A DNA stretch of 64,000 bases, taken from assembly GCA_902514615.1 (NCBI GenBank), contig CABXRG010000003.1, forward strand, positions 1-64,000. The letters run 5' to 3'. The position numbers were made by a program, and so were the translations under genes. The notes below the pieces were generated by a model. The model was not told where the DNA came from. It did no database searches and was given only the letters and a program-made list of their open reading frames with translations. Shown here one piece after another: positions 8,071 to 16,717 of this stretch. The stretch's first letter is position 1. Each line of letters starts with the position of its first letter. The DNA comes from an uncultured Bacteroidota bacterium. GTDB lineage: Bacteria > Bacteroidota > Bacteroidia > Flavobacteriales > Flavobacteriaceae.

Positions 8071-9099
8071 TTATAAATTTTTATGCTTAGAATAAAGTCT
8101 CCACTTATCAATTACTGAAGCAATATCTTCTGGAATTTCAGAATTGAAACATAATTTTTCTTTTGTTTTAGGGTGGATAAACCCAAGTGTTTTTGCATGA
8201 AGAGCTTGTCTTGGAAGAAGTCTAAAACAGTTATCTACAAATTGCTTATATTTTGTGTATACAGTGCCTTTCAATATTTTGTCACCGCCATATCTTTCAT
8301 CATTAAATAATGTGTGACCTATATACTTCATGTGAACTCTTATTTGGTGAGTTCTTCCAGTTTGAAGCTTACAAGTAATTAGTGTTACATATCCAAACCT
8401 CTCTATTACCTTATAATTTGTAATTGCTTCTTTCCCTCCCTCTATATCTTCATAAACAATCATTTGAAGTCTATTTTTTGGGTTTCTTCCTATTGGAGCA
8501 TTTATCTCCCCCTCATCATCTTTTACATCACCCCAAACTAGAGCATAATACTCTCTCTCAACAGATTTTTTAAAAAATTGTTTTGCAAGTAAGGTCATTG
8601 ATTTTTCAGTTTTTGCAATAACTAATAAACCTGATGTGTCTTTATCTATTCTATGAACTAAGCCAGGTCTGTTTGATGAATTATTCGGAAGATTGTCAAA
8701 ATGATATAATAAGGCATTTATTAATGTGCCGGAATAATTTCCATGTCCAGGATGAACAACCATTCCACTTTTTTTATTAACTATAATTATTGAATCATCC
8801 TCAAATTCAATATCTAAATCAATTTTTTCTGGAGTGAGAAGATTCTCATAAGGTGGATGAGTAAAAAGTATTCTAATTTTATCATCCTTTTTTACTTTAT
8901 AGCTTGATTTAACAATTTTATCATTCACTCTTATAGATCCTTCTTTAGCAGCTTTTTGAATTTTATTTCTAGTTGCATTTTCAATCCTACTCATAAGAAA
9001 TTTGTCTATCCTAAGAGGTTCTTGACCAGAATCAATATCAAATGCAAAGTGCTCGTGAAGTTCCTGTTCGAAATCAAGTTTAGAATTATCTTTTTCCAT
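8071..9099 (-). CDS. rluD: RluA/RluD family ribosomal large subunit pseudouridine synthase
   Basis: A 342-residue enzyme that isomerises uridine to pseudouridine in 23S rRNA. An N-terminal S4 RNA-binding domain (about 28-85, LRIDKFLMSRIENATRNKIQ) is followed by the catalytic domain with HRIDKDTSGLL (about 149-159; the Asp of RID, about residue 152, is the nucleophile) and TGRTHQIRVHMKYIGHTLFNDERYGG. Length and the S4 domain fit RluD, which modifies helix 69; RluC-like specificity is not excluded. Its first 14 bases overlap the end of the PASTA gene, a pairing common in Bacteroidota. Confidence 0.92.
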   Translation of the reverse strand: MEKDNSKLDFEQELHEHFAFDIDSGQEPLRIDKFLMSRIENATRNKIQKAAKEGSIRVNDKIVKSSYKVKKDDKIRILFTHPPYENLLTPEKIDLDIEFEDDSIIIVNKKSGMVVHPGHGNYSGTLINALLYHFDNLPNNSSNRPGLVHRIDKDTSGLLVIAKTEKSMTLLAKQFFKKSVEREYYALVWGDVKDDEGEINAPIGRNPKNRLQMIVYEDIEGGKEAITNYKVIERFGYVTLITCKLQTGRTHQIRVHMKYIGHTLFNDERYGGDKILKGTVYTKYKQFVDNCFRLLPRQALHAKTLGFIHPKTKEKLCFNSEIPEDIASVIDKWRLYSKHKNL

Positions 9100-9637
9100 T
9101 GCCCAAAATTAAATCCAACTCTGAGTTTAATGGAATTTTTTGTCCCGGAAGTATCTTCTCCCCCTCAAATAAAACATCTAACACCATATCTTTTCCAATA
9201 TTATCAACATAACTATAATCATTTACTTGAAAGCCAAGAGCAGTAAGAATCGATTCTGCATTTCTTTTAGTTATCTGAATTACATTTGGTAAAGAAATTT
9301 TTTGAAAATTTTTAGGATTTACATTAAGATAAATTTTTCTATTCTTTTTTACTAATTCAAGTTCTTTGGGTATTTGAGATATTATTGAATAATTTGGAAG
9401 ATCAACAAAAAATTTAGAAGAATCTAACACCTCATACCTAAGTCTATTATCATCTAAGACAGTTAATGCTTCATCTAAATTCATTCCAGATAAATCAGGC
9501 ACCTCAATGTAAGAATTATGTTTTGTGTAAATCTTAAGAGAATTGTAGACTACAAAAAATACAATAAAAATGATTATTACCATTAGAATAGCTTGCTTAA
9601 ATAATGATTTACTTTTAAAGTGATTTAAAATTTTCAT
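9086..9637 (-). CDS. PASTA domain-containing single-pass membrane protein
   Basis: A 183-residue protein with a short basic cytoplasmic end, one membrane helix (about 15-35) and two periplasmic PASTA repeats: YIEVPDLSGMNLDEALTVLD (from about 42) and ISLPNVIQITKRNAESILTAL (from about 113). PASTA domains bind peptidoglycan or lipid II-like muropeptides in PBPs and PknB kinases. Here there is no kinase or transpeptidase domain, so this is a stand-alone sensor or scaffold. Its divergence from ddl, which makes the D-Ala-D-Ala of peptidoglycan, fits a wall-related role. First gene of PASTA-rluD-yaaA, with its own -7 box. Confidence 0.85.
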   Translation of the reverse strand: MKILNHFKSKSLFKQAILMVIIIFIVFFVVYNSLKIYTKHNSYIEVPDLSGMNLDEALTVLDDNRLRYEVLDSSKFFVDLPNYSIISQIPKELELVKKNRKIYLNVNPKNFQKISLPNVIQITKRNAESILTALGFQVNDYSYVDNIGKDMVLDVLFEGEKILPGQKIPLNSELDLILGNGKR

Positions 9638-9652
9638 TTAAATAATTTAATG

Positions 9653-9660
9653 CAAATATA
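9653..9660 (-). promoter_or_regulatory. -7 promoter box for the PASTA-rluD-yaaA unit
   Basis: TATATTTG on the minus strand, an exact TAnnTTTG match ending 16 bases before the PASTA start codon. It is divergent from the ddl promoter, with the two -7 boxes 33 bases apart and the inverted repeat AAGACA-TAAT-TGTCTT (9663-9678) between them. No clear -33 TTG. Confidence 0.5.
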
Positions 9661-9671
9661 ATAAGACATAA

Positions 9672-9700
9672 TTGTCTTTTATTATAATGAGTTACATTTG
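9672..9700 (+). promoter_or_regulatory. Promoter of ddl-coaD
   Basis: TTG (9672-9674), an 18-base spacer and TACATTTG (9693-9700) match the Bacteroidota -33/-7 pattern. The ddl ATG begins 9 bases after the box, so the predicted 5' leader is only a few bases long. The TTG lies inside the right arm of the inverted repeat at 9663-9678. Confidence 0.65.
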
Positions 9701-9708
9701 AAAATAAT

Positions 9709-10677
9709 ATGAAAAATATTGGTGTTGTTTTTGGCGGGTACTCTTCTGAATATGAAGTATCTGTTAAAAGTGGAAAATTTATTTATGATAATCTGAAAGA
9801 TTATCAAGATTGGAATATTTATGAAATCCGTATTTCAAAAAATAAGAATACTGTTAAGTTTAAAGAAGAAATATTTGATTTAGATTTTCAGAGTTTTTCA
9901 TTTAAGATTGATGATAAAATTATTAAACTTGATGCAGTATTTAACATTATTCATGGTGATCCAGGAGAAAATGGAATCTTGGCTGAAATTTTAGAACGAA
10001 ATAAAATTCCACAGACTAGTTGTAATTCTTACGTTTCAGAATTAACTTTTAACAAGAAAAAGTATATTGAATTTGTTGGTGGTTTAAATATCCCATGTTC
10101 AAAACAAGTTCTATTAAAAAAGAAAGACACTATTAATGTCTCAAAAATATTAGAGACAATTAAGATTCCTTGTATAGTTAAACCAAATAATGGGGGAAGC
10201 AGTATCGGAGTCTCTAAAGTGAATTATCCAGATGAATTAGAAAATAAAATTAAAATTGCTTTTAAGGAAGGAGATGAAGTATTAATTGAGGATTTCCTTG
10301 AAGGTCAAGAAGTTTCAGTAGGAGTTATTGATAGAGACAATGATAGAATAATTCTTCCAATTACAGAAATTATTAGTGAAAATGAACTTTTTGATTACAA
10401 TGCAAAGTATCTTGGAGAATCACAAGAGATAACTCCAGGTAATATTTCAGCTAAATCTAAAGAATTGATTCATAAATATATAAATACGATTTATGATAAT
10501 ATTGAGTTAAAAGGGATTACGAGGTCAGAGTTCATAATTGTAAATCAAAATCCACACATTCTTGAAACAAATACAATTCCAGGATTTACAAAGCAAAGTA
10601 TTGTGCCTCAACAAATAGAGGCAAATGGTTTATCAATTAAAGAAGTAATTTATAATCAGATGAAATCAATTCTCTAA
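9709..10677 (+). CDS. ddl: D-alanine--D-alanine ligase
   Basis: A 322-residue ATP-grasp ligase joining two D-alanines for peptidoglycan precursors. Visible signatures are NIGVVFGGYSSEYEVSVKSG at the start, FNIIHGDPGENG (about 83-94), PCIVKPNNGGSSIGVSKV in the ATP-grasp region, VLIEDFLEGQEVSVGVI, TRSEFIIVNQNPHILETNTIPGFT with the metal-binding acidic/Asn residues, and a Ser/Lys-rich C-terminus. The length is near the short end of the family, as usual in Bacteroidota. First gene of a unit with coaD 20 bases downstream; probably translated from an almost leaderless mRNA. Confidence 0.95.
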   Translation: MKNIGVVFGGYSSEYEVSVKSGKFIYDNLKDYQDWNIYEIRISKNKNTVKFKEEIFDLDFQSFSFKIDDKIIKLDAVFNIIHGDPGENGILAEILERNKIPQTSCNSYVSELTFNKKKYIEFVGGLNIPCSKQVLLKKKDTINVSKILETIKIPCIVKPNNGGSSIGVSKVNYPDELENKIKIAFKEGDEVLIEDFLEGQEVSVGVIDRDNDRIILPITEIISENELFDYNAKYLGESQEITPGNISAKSKELIHKYINTIYDNIELKGITRSEFIIVNQNPHILETNTIPGFTKQSIVPQQIEANGLSIKEVIYNQMKSIL

Positions 10678-10697
10678 ATTATAATTAAATTTAAAAA

Positions 10698-11150
10698 ATG
10701 AAAAGAGCTGTATTTCCCGGATCTTTTGATCCTATTACAATAGGTCATCAAGACATAGTTAATAAAGGACTTAAAGTCTTTGATGAAATTATCATTGGTA
10801 TAGGTGAAAACACAGATAAAAAATATATGTTTTCAACTGATAAAAGATTTGAATTTGTAAGTACAACTTTCAAAAATTCTAAAGAGGTTGATGTTAAGAT
10901 ATATAAGGGATTGACAGTAGATTTTTGCAAAAAAAATGATGCTCAATTTATCATAAGGGGATTAAGAAATCCTGCAGATTTTGAATTTGAAAAAAGCATT
11001 GCACTCACTAACCGAAAAATGACAGGAATTGAAACTATATTTTTTCTAACTGATTCAGAAAACTCTTTTATCAGTAGTAGTATTGTTCGAGAACTAATAA
11101 AAAATAAAGGTGATTATAAATTATTTATCCCCAAAGGAATTTCTATTTAG
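10698..11150 (+). CDS. coaD: Pantetheine-phosphate adenylyltransferase
   Basis: A 150-residue nucleotidyltransferase catalysing ATP plus 4'-phosphopantetheine to dephospho-CoA. It shows GSFDPITIGHQDI (the TIGH catalytic motif, residues 14-17), FIIRGLRNPADFEFE (pantetheine/ATP site) and SFISSSIVREL near the end, the family form of the ISSTxVR loop. Full family length. It follows ddl by 20 bases. Its last 30 bases overlap the end of the convergent Nudix gene, one of the longest gene overlaps in the window. Confidence 0.95.
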   Translation: MKRAVFPGSFDPITIGHQDIVNKGLKVFDEIIIGIGENTDKKYMFSTDKRFEFVSTTFKNSKEVDVKIYKGLTVDFCKKNDAQFIIRGLRNPADFEFEKSIALTNRKMTGIETIFFLTDSENSFISSSIVRELIKNKGDYKLFIPKGISI

Positions 11151-11741
11151 GACCTCAAAAACAATTATCCTTATATTTTCAAAGGCATCACTTAAAAAAT
11201 CTTCAATTCCCACTTTTGAAATCCATTCTGATTTTGAAATTCCCTCCTCAATTTGAGGGTGAAGTTGCCCCATATAATTAGTTGACATTTTAAACCAATA
11301 TGTTTTTTTTAATCTAAAGCTTTTACCTTTCTTAAAAATATGATATGTTTCTGACAGTTGATTTTGAACTATCAAATCTGCTACTCCAGTTTCTTCAGTT
11401 ACTTCTCTTTTAGCAGCTTCAATTATTAATTCATTCTTTTCAACTCCCCCTTTTGGAAGATCCCACTTTTCATTTCTAAAAATAAATAATAATTTATTAT
11501 CAGATCTTTCTACTAAACCTCCAGCAGCCTCAATAACTGGAAATTGTTTCAAAAAAATTTTCCAAAGTTTGTCAATATTTTTATGATACAAATAGACCTT
11601 ATTGTTTTTAGTTGATTTTAAAGCTTTTAATATTTGACTAGCATTAGAGTATTTAATAAAAATAAAAGGTTCATTATCTGAAAACACTTGAATTTCGTTA
11701 GTAAGAATTAAGGGCTTTTGGTTGAAAAAAACTTTATACAT
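11121..11741 (-). CDS. Nudix hydrolase
   Basis: A 206-residue protein. Residues 98-120 form the Nudix box, with Gly98-Gly99, Glu104, Arg112-Glu113 and Glu116-Glu117 matching GX5EX7REUXEEXGU, the Mg-binding catalytic helix that cleaves nucleoside diphosphate-linked substrates. The first 70 residues are a family-specific N-terminal extension of unknown role. Substrate unknown; (di)nucleoside polyphosphates or oxidised nucleotides are typical. The start codon is only 8 bases from that of the divergent pyrE gene. Confidence 0.85.
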   Translation of the reverse strand: MYKVFFNQKPLILTNEIQVFSDNEPFIFIKYSNASQILKALKSTKNNKVYLYHKNIDKLWKIFLKQFPVIEAAGGLVERSDNKLLFIFRNEKWDLPKGGVEKNELIIEAAKREVTEETGVADLIVQNQLSETYHIFKKGKSFRLKKTYWFKMSTNYMGQLHPQIEEGISKSEWISKVGIEDFLSDAFENIRIIVFEVLNRNSFGDK

Positions 11742-11744
11742 TTG
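11737..11744 (+). promoter_or_regulatory. -7 promoter box for pyrE
   Basis: TACATTTG, an exact TAnnTTTG match. It overlaps the first codon of the divergent Nudix gene and ends 6 bases before the pyrE ATG, so transcription should begin at or next to the start codon. TTG at 11718-11720 gives a 16-base spacer, slightly short. Confidence 0.55.
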
Positions 11745-11749
11745 TAACG

Positions 11750-12388
11750 ATGGTATTAGATAAAAAAATTGCCGAGCATACTGTAAATTATCTTACACAA
11801 ATTAATGCAATTAAATTAAATACCAAAAATCCATTTACTTGGACAAGTGGAATAAAATCTCCTATTTACTGTGATAATAGATTAATACTTTCATTTCCTA
11901 ATGTCCGAAGTTTTGTTGCAGATGAAATGGCAAATATTGTGAAAAAAAAATATGGTGAAAACATATCTATTGCAGGTGTTGCAACAGGAGCAATTGCTAT
12001 TGGAGCTATGATTGCTGAAAGATTAAGTTTACCTTATGCCTATGTAAGGCCAGAGCCTAAAGAACACGGGTTGAAAAATCAGGTTGAAGGTAATATCGAA
12101 GAAGGTTCTAATGTTGTAGTAATTGAAGACCTTATAAGCACAGGTAAGAGCAGTTTAAATGCAATAAATGCTCTGAAATCAGATGGATACAATGTAATGG
12201 GGATGTTATCTATTTTTTCATATAATTTTCAGTTTGCAAATAAAAAATTTGAAGATGAGAATATCTCAATCAATTCATTAGCAAATTATAACACATTAGT
12301 TGAAATAATAGAATCCAATGGTGAACTTGAAAATGAAGAGATAAGCAGATTAAAAAAATGGAGGGAAGACCCAAAGAATTGGATCTAG
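11750..12388 (+). CDS. pyrE: Orotate phosphoribosyltransferase
   Basis: A 212-residue enzyme converting orotate and PRPP to orotidine 5'-phosphate in pyrimidine synthesis. It shows FTWTSGIKSPIYCDNR near the N-terminus (substrate site), YVRPEPKEHGLKNQVEG (the flexible catalytic loop with Lys and His) and the PRPP-binding motif VVVIEDLISTGKSS (about 123-136). ATG start, predicted leaderless transcript, divergent from the Nudix gene. It ends one base before the convergent birA gene. Confidence 0.94.
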   Translation: MVLDKKIAEHTVNYLTQINAIKLNTKNPFTWTSGIKSPIYCDNRLILSFPNVRSFVADEMANIVKKKYGENISIAGVATGAIAIGAMIAERLSLPYAYVRPEPKEHGLKNQVEGNIEEGSNVVVIEDLISTGKSSLNAINALKSDGYNVMGMLSIFSYNFQFANKKFEDENISINSLANYNTLVEIIESNGELENEEISRLKKWREDPKNWI

Positions 12389-12389
12389 G

Positions 12390-13118
12390 TTAAGTAAGTA
12401 TTTTAATATCACCTGTATCACATTTAGTAATTCCTTTTGAATCTATTTTGACTTTTATTTGTCCATTTTCAATTACCTCTATAACCTTTCCTTTAAAAAT
12501 TTTTCCATTTATTAGAAAAGTACATTCATCTAATCCGTACAAATTTTTATTATACTCCTTTGCAAGTTCATTTGTATGATTAATTTTTGAAAAATAAAAT
12601 TTATAATTTTTAATTAATTCACTCAACACATTATCTACAGAAATATCTTTTTTAGATAATTGTTTAATAGAAGTTGCATTAGGTAAATTTTTAAAAATAA
12701 TTTGATTAATATTTATACCAGTTCCAATAATTGATGACTGAACTTTCTTAGATCTAACGACATTTTCAATTAATATTCCAGAAATTTTTTTATTTCCTGA
12801 CAAAATGTCGTTAGGCCATTTAATAAATACTTTATCAGATATAAAAGTTCTAATTGTTTTTAGTACAGATAGTGAAACAGCATAGTTAATAGAGTATGCA
12901 TTATTAGATGAAATCTTCGGGAAAATGAAGTATAACGAGCATAGTAGATTTTTTCCATAACTAGAATGCCATCTTTTAGATAGTTGCCCCTTTCCTCCAT
13001 ATTGATATTTTGCACATAATATATCCCCACTAACTATTTTTTTTGATTTAATTAACAACTTTACTTTGTCATTTGTTGACCTAGTGGCATTAACTTTGAT
13101 TATCTTATTAGTGGACAT
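12390..13118 (-). CDS. birA: Biotin--[acetyl-CoA-carboxylase] ligase, monofunctional
   Basis: A 242-residue biotin protein ligase that biotinylates the carrier domain of acetyl-CoA carboxylase. Key motifs are GGKGQLSKRWHSSYGKNLLCS (biotinyl-AMP binding; the family has GRGRxGRxW), FIKWPNDILSGNKKISGILIE and SIIGTGININ. There is no N-terminal helix-turn-helix, so unlike E. coli BirA it should not act as a repressor. Minus strand, divergent from rsfS with a 38-base gap. Confidence 0.9.
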   Translation of the reverse strand: MSTNKIIKVNATRSTNDKVKLLIKSKKIVSGDILCAKYQYGGKGQLSKRWHSSYGKNLLCSLYFIFPKISSNNAYSINYAVSLSVLKTIRTFISDKVFIKWPNDILSGNKKISGILIENVVRSKKVQSSIIGTGININQIIFKNLPNATSIKQLSKKDISVDNVLSELIKNYKFYFSKINHTNELAKEYNKNLYGLDECTFLINGKIFKGKVIEVIENGQIKVKIDSKGITKCDTGDIKILT

Positions 13119-13132
13119 TATATTAAAAGTAA

Positions 13133-13140
13133 TAAATTTG
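13133..13140 (+). promoter_or_regulatory. -7 promoter box for rsfS-ftsH
   Basis: TAAATTTG, an exact -7 consensus match in the 38-base gap between birA and rsfS, ending 17 bases before the rsfS ATG. No -33 TTG at ordinary spacing. It probably drives the rsfS-ftsH-LUD-cdsA-psd unit. Confidence 0.5.
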
Positions 13141-13156
13141 AAAAAAGAATTGTTTA

Positions 13157-13528
13157 ATGGTTAAATCCAAATTACAGGAAACTAAACTAATTAACGAGAT
13201 TTTGTTTAGCATAGGGGAAGTGAAGGGTGTAGATATTAATATAATGGACCTATCAAAGATAAGCAATACTGTATGTGGATTCTTTATTGTGTGTACAGGA
13301 ACATCAAACACTCATGTTGCTGCCATTGCAAATTCTGTAAGAAGACATGTTAGTAAAAAACTTAAAGAAAAACCTTTTAGCACTGAAGGAGCTGAAAACC
13401 AAGAATGGGTATTAATAGACTATGTTGACGTTGTTGTTCATATATTTCAAAGAGAAATTAGAGAATTTTATGATATTGAAAACCTTTGGGGAGATGCTAA
13501 AATTACAAATGTTGAATCAAAAGCTTAA
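13157..13528 (+). CDS. rsfS: Ribosome silencing factor RsfS
   Basis: A 123-residue protein of the RsfS/YbeB/Iojap family, which binds ribosomal protein L14 on the 50S subunit and blocks subunit joining when nutrients are scarce. Family signatures are FFIVCTGTSNTHVAAIANSV, EGAENQEWVLIDYVDVVVHIF and REFYDIENLWGDA, the last being the conserved end. Four bases separate it from ftsH, a linkage common in Bacteroidota. Confidence 0.93.
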   Translation: MVKSKLQETKLINEILFSIGEVKGVDINIMDLSKISNTVCGFFIVCTGTSNTHVAAIANSVRRHVSKKLKEKPFSTEGAENQEWVLIDYVDVVVHIFQREIREFYDIENLWGDAKITNVESKA

Positions 13529-13531
13529 TTA

Positions 13532-15466
13532 ATGGCAAATAAGAAAAAAAATAATAAATCAAAAATTAATATCTATTGGTTCTATGCTTCAGTAGTTTTT
13601 TTCATCTTAAGCATTGGATTACTTGGTGGTGATTCTGGTCTTCAGAATACCCAACCAACTGATATTTCATCTTTCGAAAATTATCTTCGAAATGGCGATA
13701 TAGATAAAGTTGCTATTATAAACCAACGATATGCTCAGGTGACATTAAATGAGAATGCTCTTGATAAAGACATTCACAAAAATGCTAAAGCAAAAAATTT
13801 TTTGGGACAGGACAATTTAACAGGTCCTCATTATCAATTTGAAATTGGTACTCCTGAGTTATTTGAGACTAAACTTCAAGAAATTAGAGACTCCGAGAAT
13901 TTAAATTTTTCAGTTGAATTTATAACAATGGAAAATAGATGGATGGATGTTCTAATAGGTTTCCTTCCAATAATAATAATTATTGGAATATGGATATTTC
14001 TAATGAGAAGAATGTCTGGAGGTGCTGGAGGTGGTGGTGGTCAAATATTCAATATTGGTAAATCTAAAGCTAGATTATTTGACCAAAATACGGAAGTTAA
14101 AGTTTCATTCAAAGATGTTGCTGGGTTAGTAGGTGCAAAAGAAGAAGTTCAGGAAATTGTTGATTTTCTAAAAAACCCAAAAAAATATACTGTTCTAGGA
14201 GGTAAGATTCCAAAAGGGGCTCTATTAGTTGGAGCACCTGGTACAGGTAAAACATTATTAGCAAAAGCTGTAGCAGGAGAGGCAAAAGTTCCATTCTTTT
14301 CACTTTCTGGTTCTGATTTTGTTGAAATGTTTGTTGGAGTTGGAGCTTCCAGAGTAAGAGATTTATTTAAACAAGCTAAAGAAAAATCTCCATCTATTAT
14401 TTTTATTGATGAGATTGATGCAATTGGAAGAGCTAGAGGCAGAAGCAATATGACAGGCTCAAATGATGAAAGGGAAAACACATTAAACCAACTTCTAACT
14501 GAAATGGATGGGTTTGGAACTAATACAAATGTTATTGTAGTTGCTGCAACAAATAGAGCTGATGTTTTAGACAAGGCATTGATGAGAGCAGGAAGATTTG
14601 ACAGACAAATTTTTGTTGACTTACCTGACTTAAATGAAAGAAGAGAAATTTTCATGGTTCATTTAAAGCCATTAAAAAAGAGTAGAGCTCTTGATGTTGA
14701 TTTTTTGGCTAAGCAAACACCTGGTTTTTCTGGAGCTGATATAGCAAACGTTTGTAACGAAGCTGCACTTATTGCAGCAAGAAATAATAAAAAATCTGTT
14801 GGAAAGCAAGACTTTTTAGATGCTGTTGATCGAATTGTTGGAGGTCTTGAGAAAAAAAATAAAATAATTACAAAGGAAGAGAAAAATACGATCGCATTTC
14901 ATGAAGCTGGACATGCAATAGTTAGTTGGCTACTTGAACATGCAGCTCCTTTAGTTAAGGTAACTATTGTTCCCAGAGGACAATCTCTAGGTGCTGCTTG
15001 GTATCTTCCAGAAGAAAGGTTAATAGTAAGAACCGAACAAATGTTAGATGAAATGTGTGCTACATTAGGTGGACGTGCTGCAGAAAAGATCATGTTTAAC
15101 AAGATTTCAACTGGAGCTTTAAGTGATTTAGAAAAGGTTACAAAACAAGCCAGAGCAATTGTTTCTGTTTATGGTCTAAATGATAAGATTGGAAATATCA
15201 CTTATTATGATTCTAGCGGACAGGCTGATTATAATTTTACTAAACCATATTCTGAGGAAACAGCAAGAAAAATTGATGAAGAAATTTCTTTAATCATTGA
15301 AAAGCAATATAAAAGAGCTTGTTCAATCCTTAAAAAGAATAAAGCTAAACTATCAACTTTAGCATCCAGATTACTTGATAAAGAAGTTATTTTCAAAGAA
15401 GACCTTGTAAAAATTTTAGGAGAGAGACCTTTTACTAAAGAAGTAATAGAAAAAAATAAAGATTAA
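13532..15466 (+). CDS. ftsH: ATP-dependent zinc metalloprotease FtsH
   Basis: A 644-residue membrane AAA+ protease. It has two N-terminal membrane helices (about 12-28 and 137-156) flanking a periplasmic domain, a glycine-rich linker, Walker A GAPGTGKT (233-240), Walker B IIFIDEIDAIG, the second region of homology RAGRFDRQIFVDLPD, and the zinc site HEAGH (457-461) with the third ligand in the following helix. It degrades membrane and short-lived cytosolic proteins, including regulators of lipid A synthesis in E. coli. Full family length. Second gene of the rsfS operon, upstream of lipid-synthesis genes. Confidence 0.97.
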   Translation: MANKKKNNKSKINIYWFYASVVFFILSIGLLGGDSGLQNTQPTDISSFENYLRNGDIDKVAIINQRYAQVTLNENALDKDIHKNAKAKNFLGQDNLTGPHYQFEIGTPELFETKLQEIRDSENLNFSVEFITMENRWMDVLIGFLPIIIIIGIWIFLMRRMSGGAGGGGGQIFNIGKSKARLFDQNTEVKVSFKDVAGLVGAKEEVQEIVDFLKNPKKYTVLGGKIPKGALLVGAPGTGKTLLAKAVAGEAKVPFFSLSGSDFVEMFVGVGASRVRDLFKQAKEKSPSIIFIDEIDAIGRARGRSNMTGSNDERENTLNQLLTEMDGFGTNTNVIVVAATNRADVLDKALMRAGRFDRQIFVDLPDLNERREIFMVHLKPLKKSRALDVDFLAKQTPGFSGADIANVCNEAALIAARNNKKSVGKQDFLDAVDRIVGGLEKKNKIITKEEKNTIAFHEAGHAIVSWLLEHAAPLVKVTIVPRGQSLGAAWYLPEERLIVRTEQMLDEMCATLGGRAAEKIMFNKISTGALSDLEKVTKQARAIVSVYGLNDKIGNITYYDSSGQADYNFTKPYSEETARKIDEEISLIIEKQYKRACSILKKNKAKLSTLASRLLDKEVIFKEDLVKILGERPFTKEVIEKNKD

Positions 15467-15471
15467 ATATT

Positions 15472-16053
15472 TTGGGATTCTGGGATTTTTTTAAAAACAA
15501 GAAAAATGAGGATTTAAATGAAATACAACCCTCTCTATCTAAAGATGCCTCAAATGATTTAGTTTTTGCAAAGAACTTTACCGGTTTTGGGGGTAGATTC
15601 ATTTTTATAGATGAAAAAAATTCTACAAACGAAATTTTTCAAAAAATAATAGAAGAGAATCAATGGGTTAGTGACAATGTATGCTCTCTTGATTCTAATA
15701 TTTCTAAAAATCTTGATATTAGACTAATTAGAAAAATTGATAATGTTAATGTTAAAGCTTTAGTGACTGAATGTGAGTTTTTATTATCTAATACTGGTAG
15801 GATATTAATATGTAATAAGCAAATTAAAAGTAATAGAATTGAAGATCTTCCACCTGTGGTAATTGTACTTGCTAAATCTAATCAGTTTGTGTCAGATGTT
15901 AGTGAAGGAATGACAAAGTTAAAACACAAGTATAAGACTAATTTCCCGTCTAATATTACTACAATTAATGTGAAGAATAAACTCAATGAAGACAATTTTT
16001 TAACATATGGTAATAGTGCCAAAGACATATATCTAATATTAAGTGATGATTAA
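15472..16053 (+). CDS. LUD domain-containing protein
   Basis: A 193-residue protein related to the LutC/YkgG (LUD) family, placed between ftsH and cdsA as in many Flavobacteriia. The start is a TTG at 15472 giving MGFWDFFKNKKNE; there is no ATG near, and the N-terminus looks like that of family members. The core pattern includes LVTECEFLLSNTGRILICN and a conserved glycine-rich strand. LutC takes part in lactate oxidation with LutA/LutB, but no lutAB is here, so the actual role is unknown. It overlaps cdsA by 8 bases. Confidence 0.7.
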   Translation: MGFWDFFKNKKNEDLNEIQPSLSKDASNDLVFAKNFTGFGGRFIFIDEKNSTNEIFQKIIEENQWVSDNVCSLDSNISKNLDIRLIRKIDNVNVKALVTECEFLLSNTGRILICNKQIKSNRIEDLPPVVIVLAKSNQFVSDVSEGMTKLKHKYKTNFPSNITTINVKNKLNEDNFLTYGNSAKDIYLILSDD

Positions 16054-16717
16054 TTTTCTTCCAAGATTGATTACTGGTATATTTTATATTTTACTTGTCT
16101 CTTTATCAATCATTTACAGTAAAGAAAGTTTTATTTTAGTTTTTACCGTACTAGCTTTTATAGCTACCTATGAATCTCATCAATTGTGGAAAAAAATCAA
16201 ATTAAACAGTTCAAATTATGATGATTTAAATCAATCATTAGTCTACAGAATACCTCAATACTATGTATTTCAATCGATGACAGTATTAGTTCTAATTCCT
16301 TTTTGTTTTGATGAAATTTATAACCCATATTCAATTTTATTAATCTTTATTTTAATCTGGATAAGTGATACTATGTCTTATTTTTTTGGATCTTATTTTG
16401 GCAAAAGCAAAATGAAAATTAAAGCTTCACCAAATAAAACATGGGAAGGTTTTATAGGAGGACTATTTTGCTCTATAATTTTTAGTGTAATTTCATTTAA
16501 TTACATTCAAGAAATCTATCCATTCTGGAAAACAATTACTCTTGGTTTTCTAATTCCTATTTTTGGATTATTTGGTGATATTTATCAATCTAGAATTAAA
16601 AGAAAAGCTGGAGTAAAAGACAGCGGTAATATATTACCAGGTCATGGTGGAGTTTTTGATAGACTTGATAGTGCAATGGGAGTTTCTTATATAGCAATGA
16701 TAATTACTTTAATATAA
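16046..16717 (+). CDS. cdsA: Phosphatidate cytidylyltransferase
   Basis: A 223-residue inner membrane enzyme making CDP-diacylglycerol from CTP and phosphatidic acid, the branch point of phospholipid synthesis. It has several membrane helices and the C-terminal CDP-alcohol signature KAGVKDSGNILPGHGGVFDR with LDS following; SPNKTWEGFIGG is a second conserved block. I take the ATG at 16046 rather than a GTG one codon earlier. It overlaps the LUD gene by 8 bases and psd by one base (TAATG), so cdsA and psd are translationally linked. Confidence 0.94.
   Translation: MINFLPRLITGIFYILLVSLSIIYSKESFILVFTVLAFIATYESHQLWKKIKLNSSNYDDLNQSLVYRIPQYYVFQSMTVLVLIPFCFDEIYNPYSILLIFILIWISDTMSYFFGSYFGKSKMKIKASPNKTWEGFIGGLFCSIIFSVISFNYIQEIYPFWKTITLGFLIPIFGLFGDIYQSRIKRKAGVKDSGNILPGHGGVFDRLDSAMGVSYIAMIITLI

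Noticed and set aside
14149-14655. 168-codon antisense open frame within ftsH
   Set aside because: It lies wholly inside a strongly conserved AAA domain, its translation is low-complexity Ser/Leu-rich with no motif, and it has no promoter box; a shadow of codon bias.
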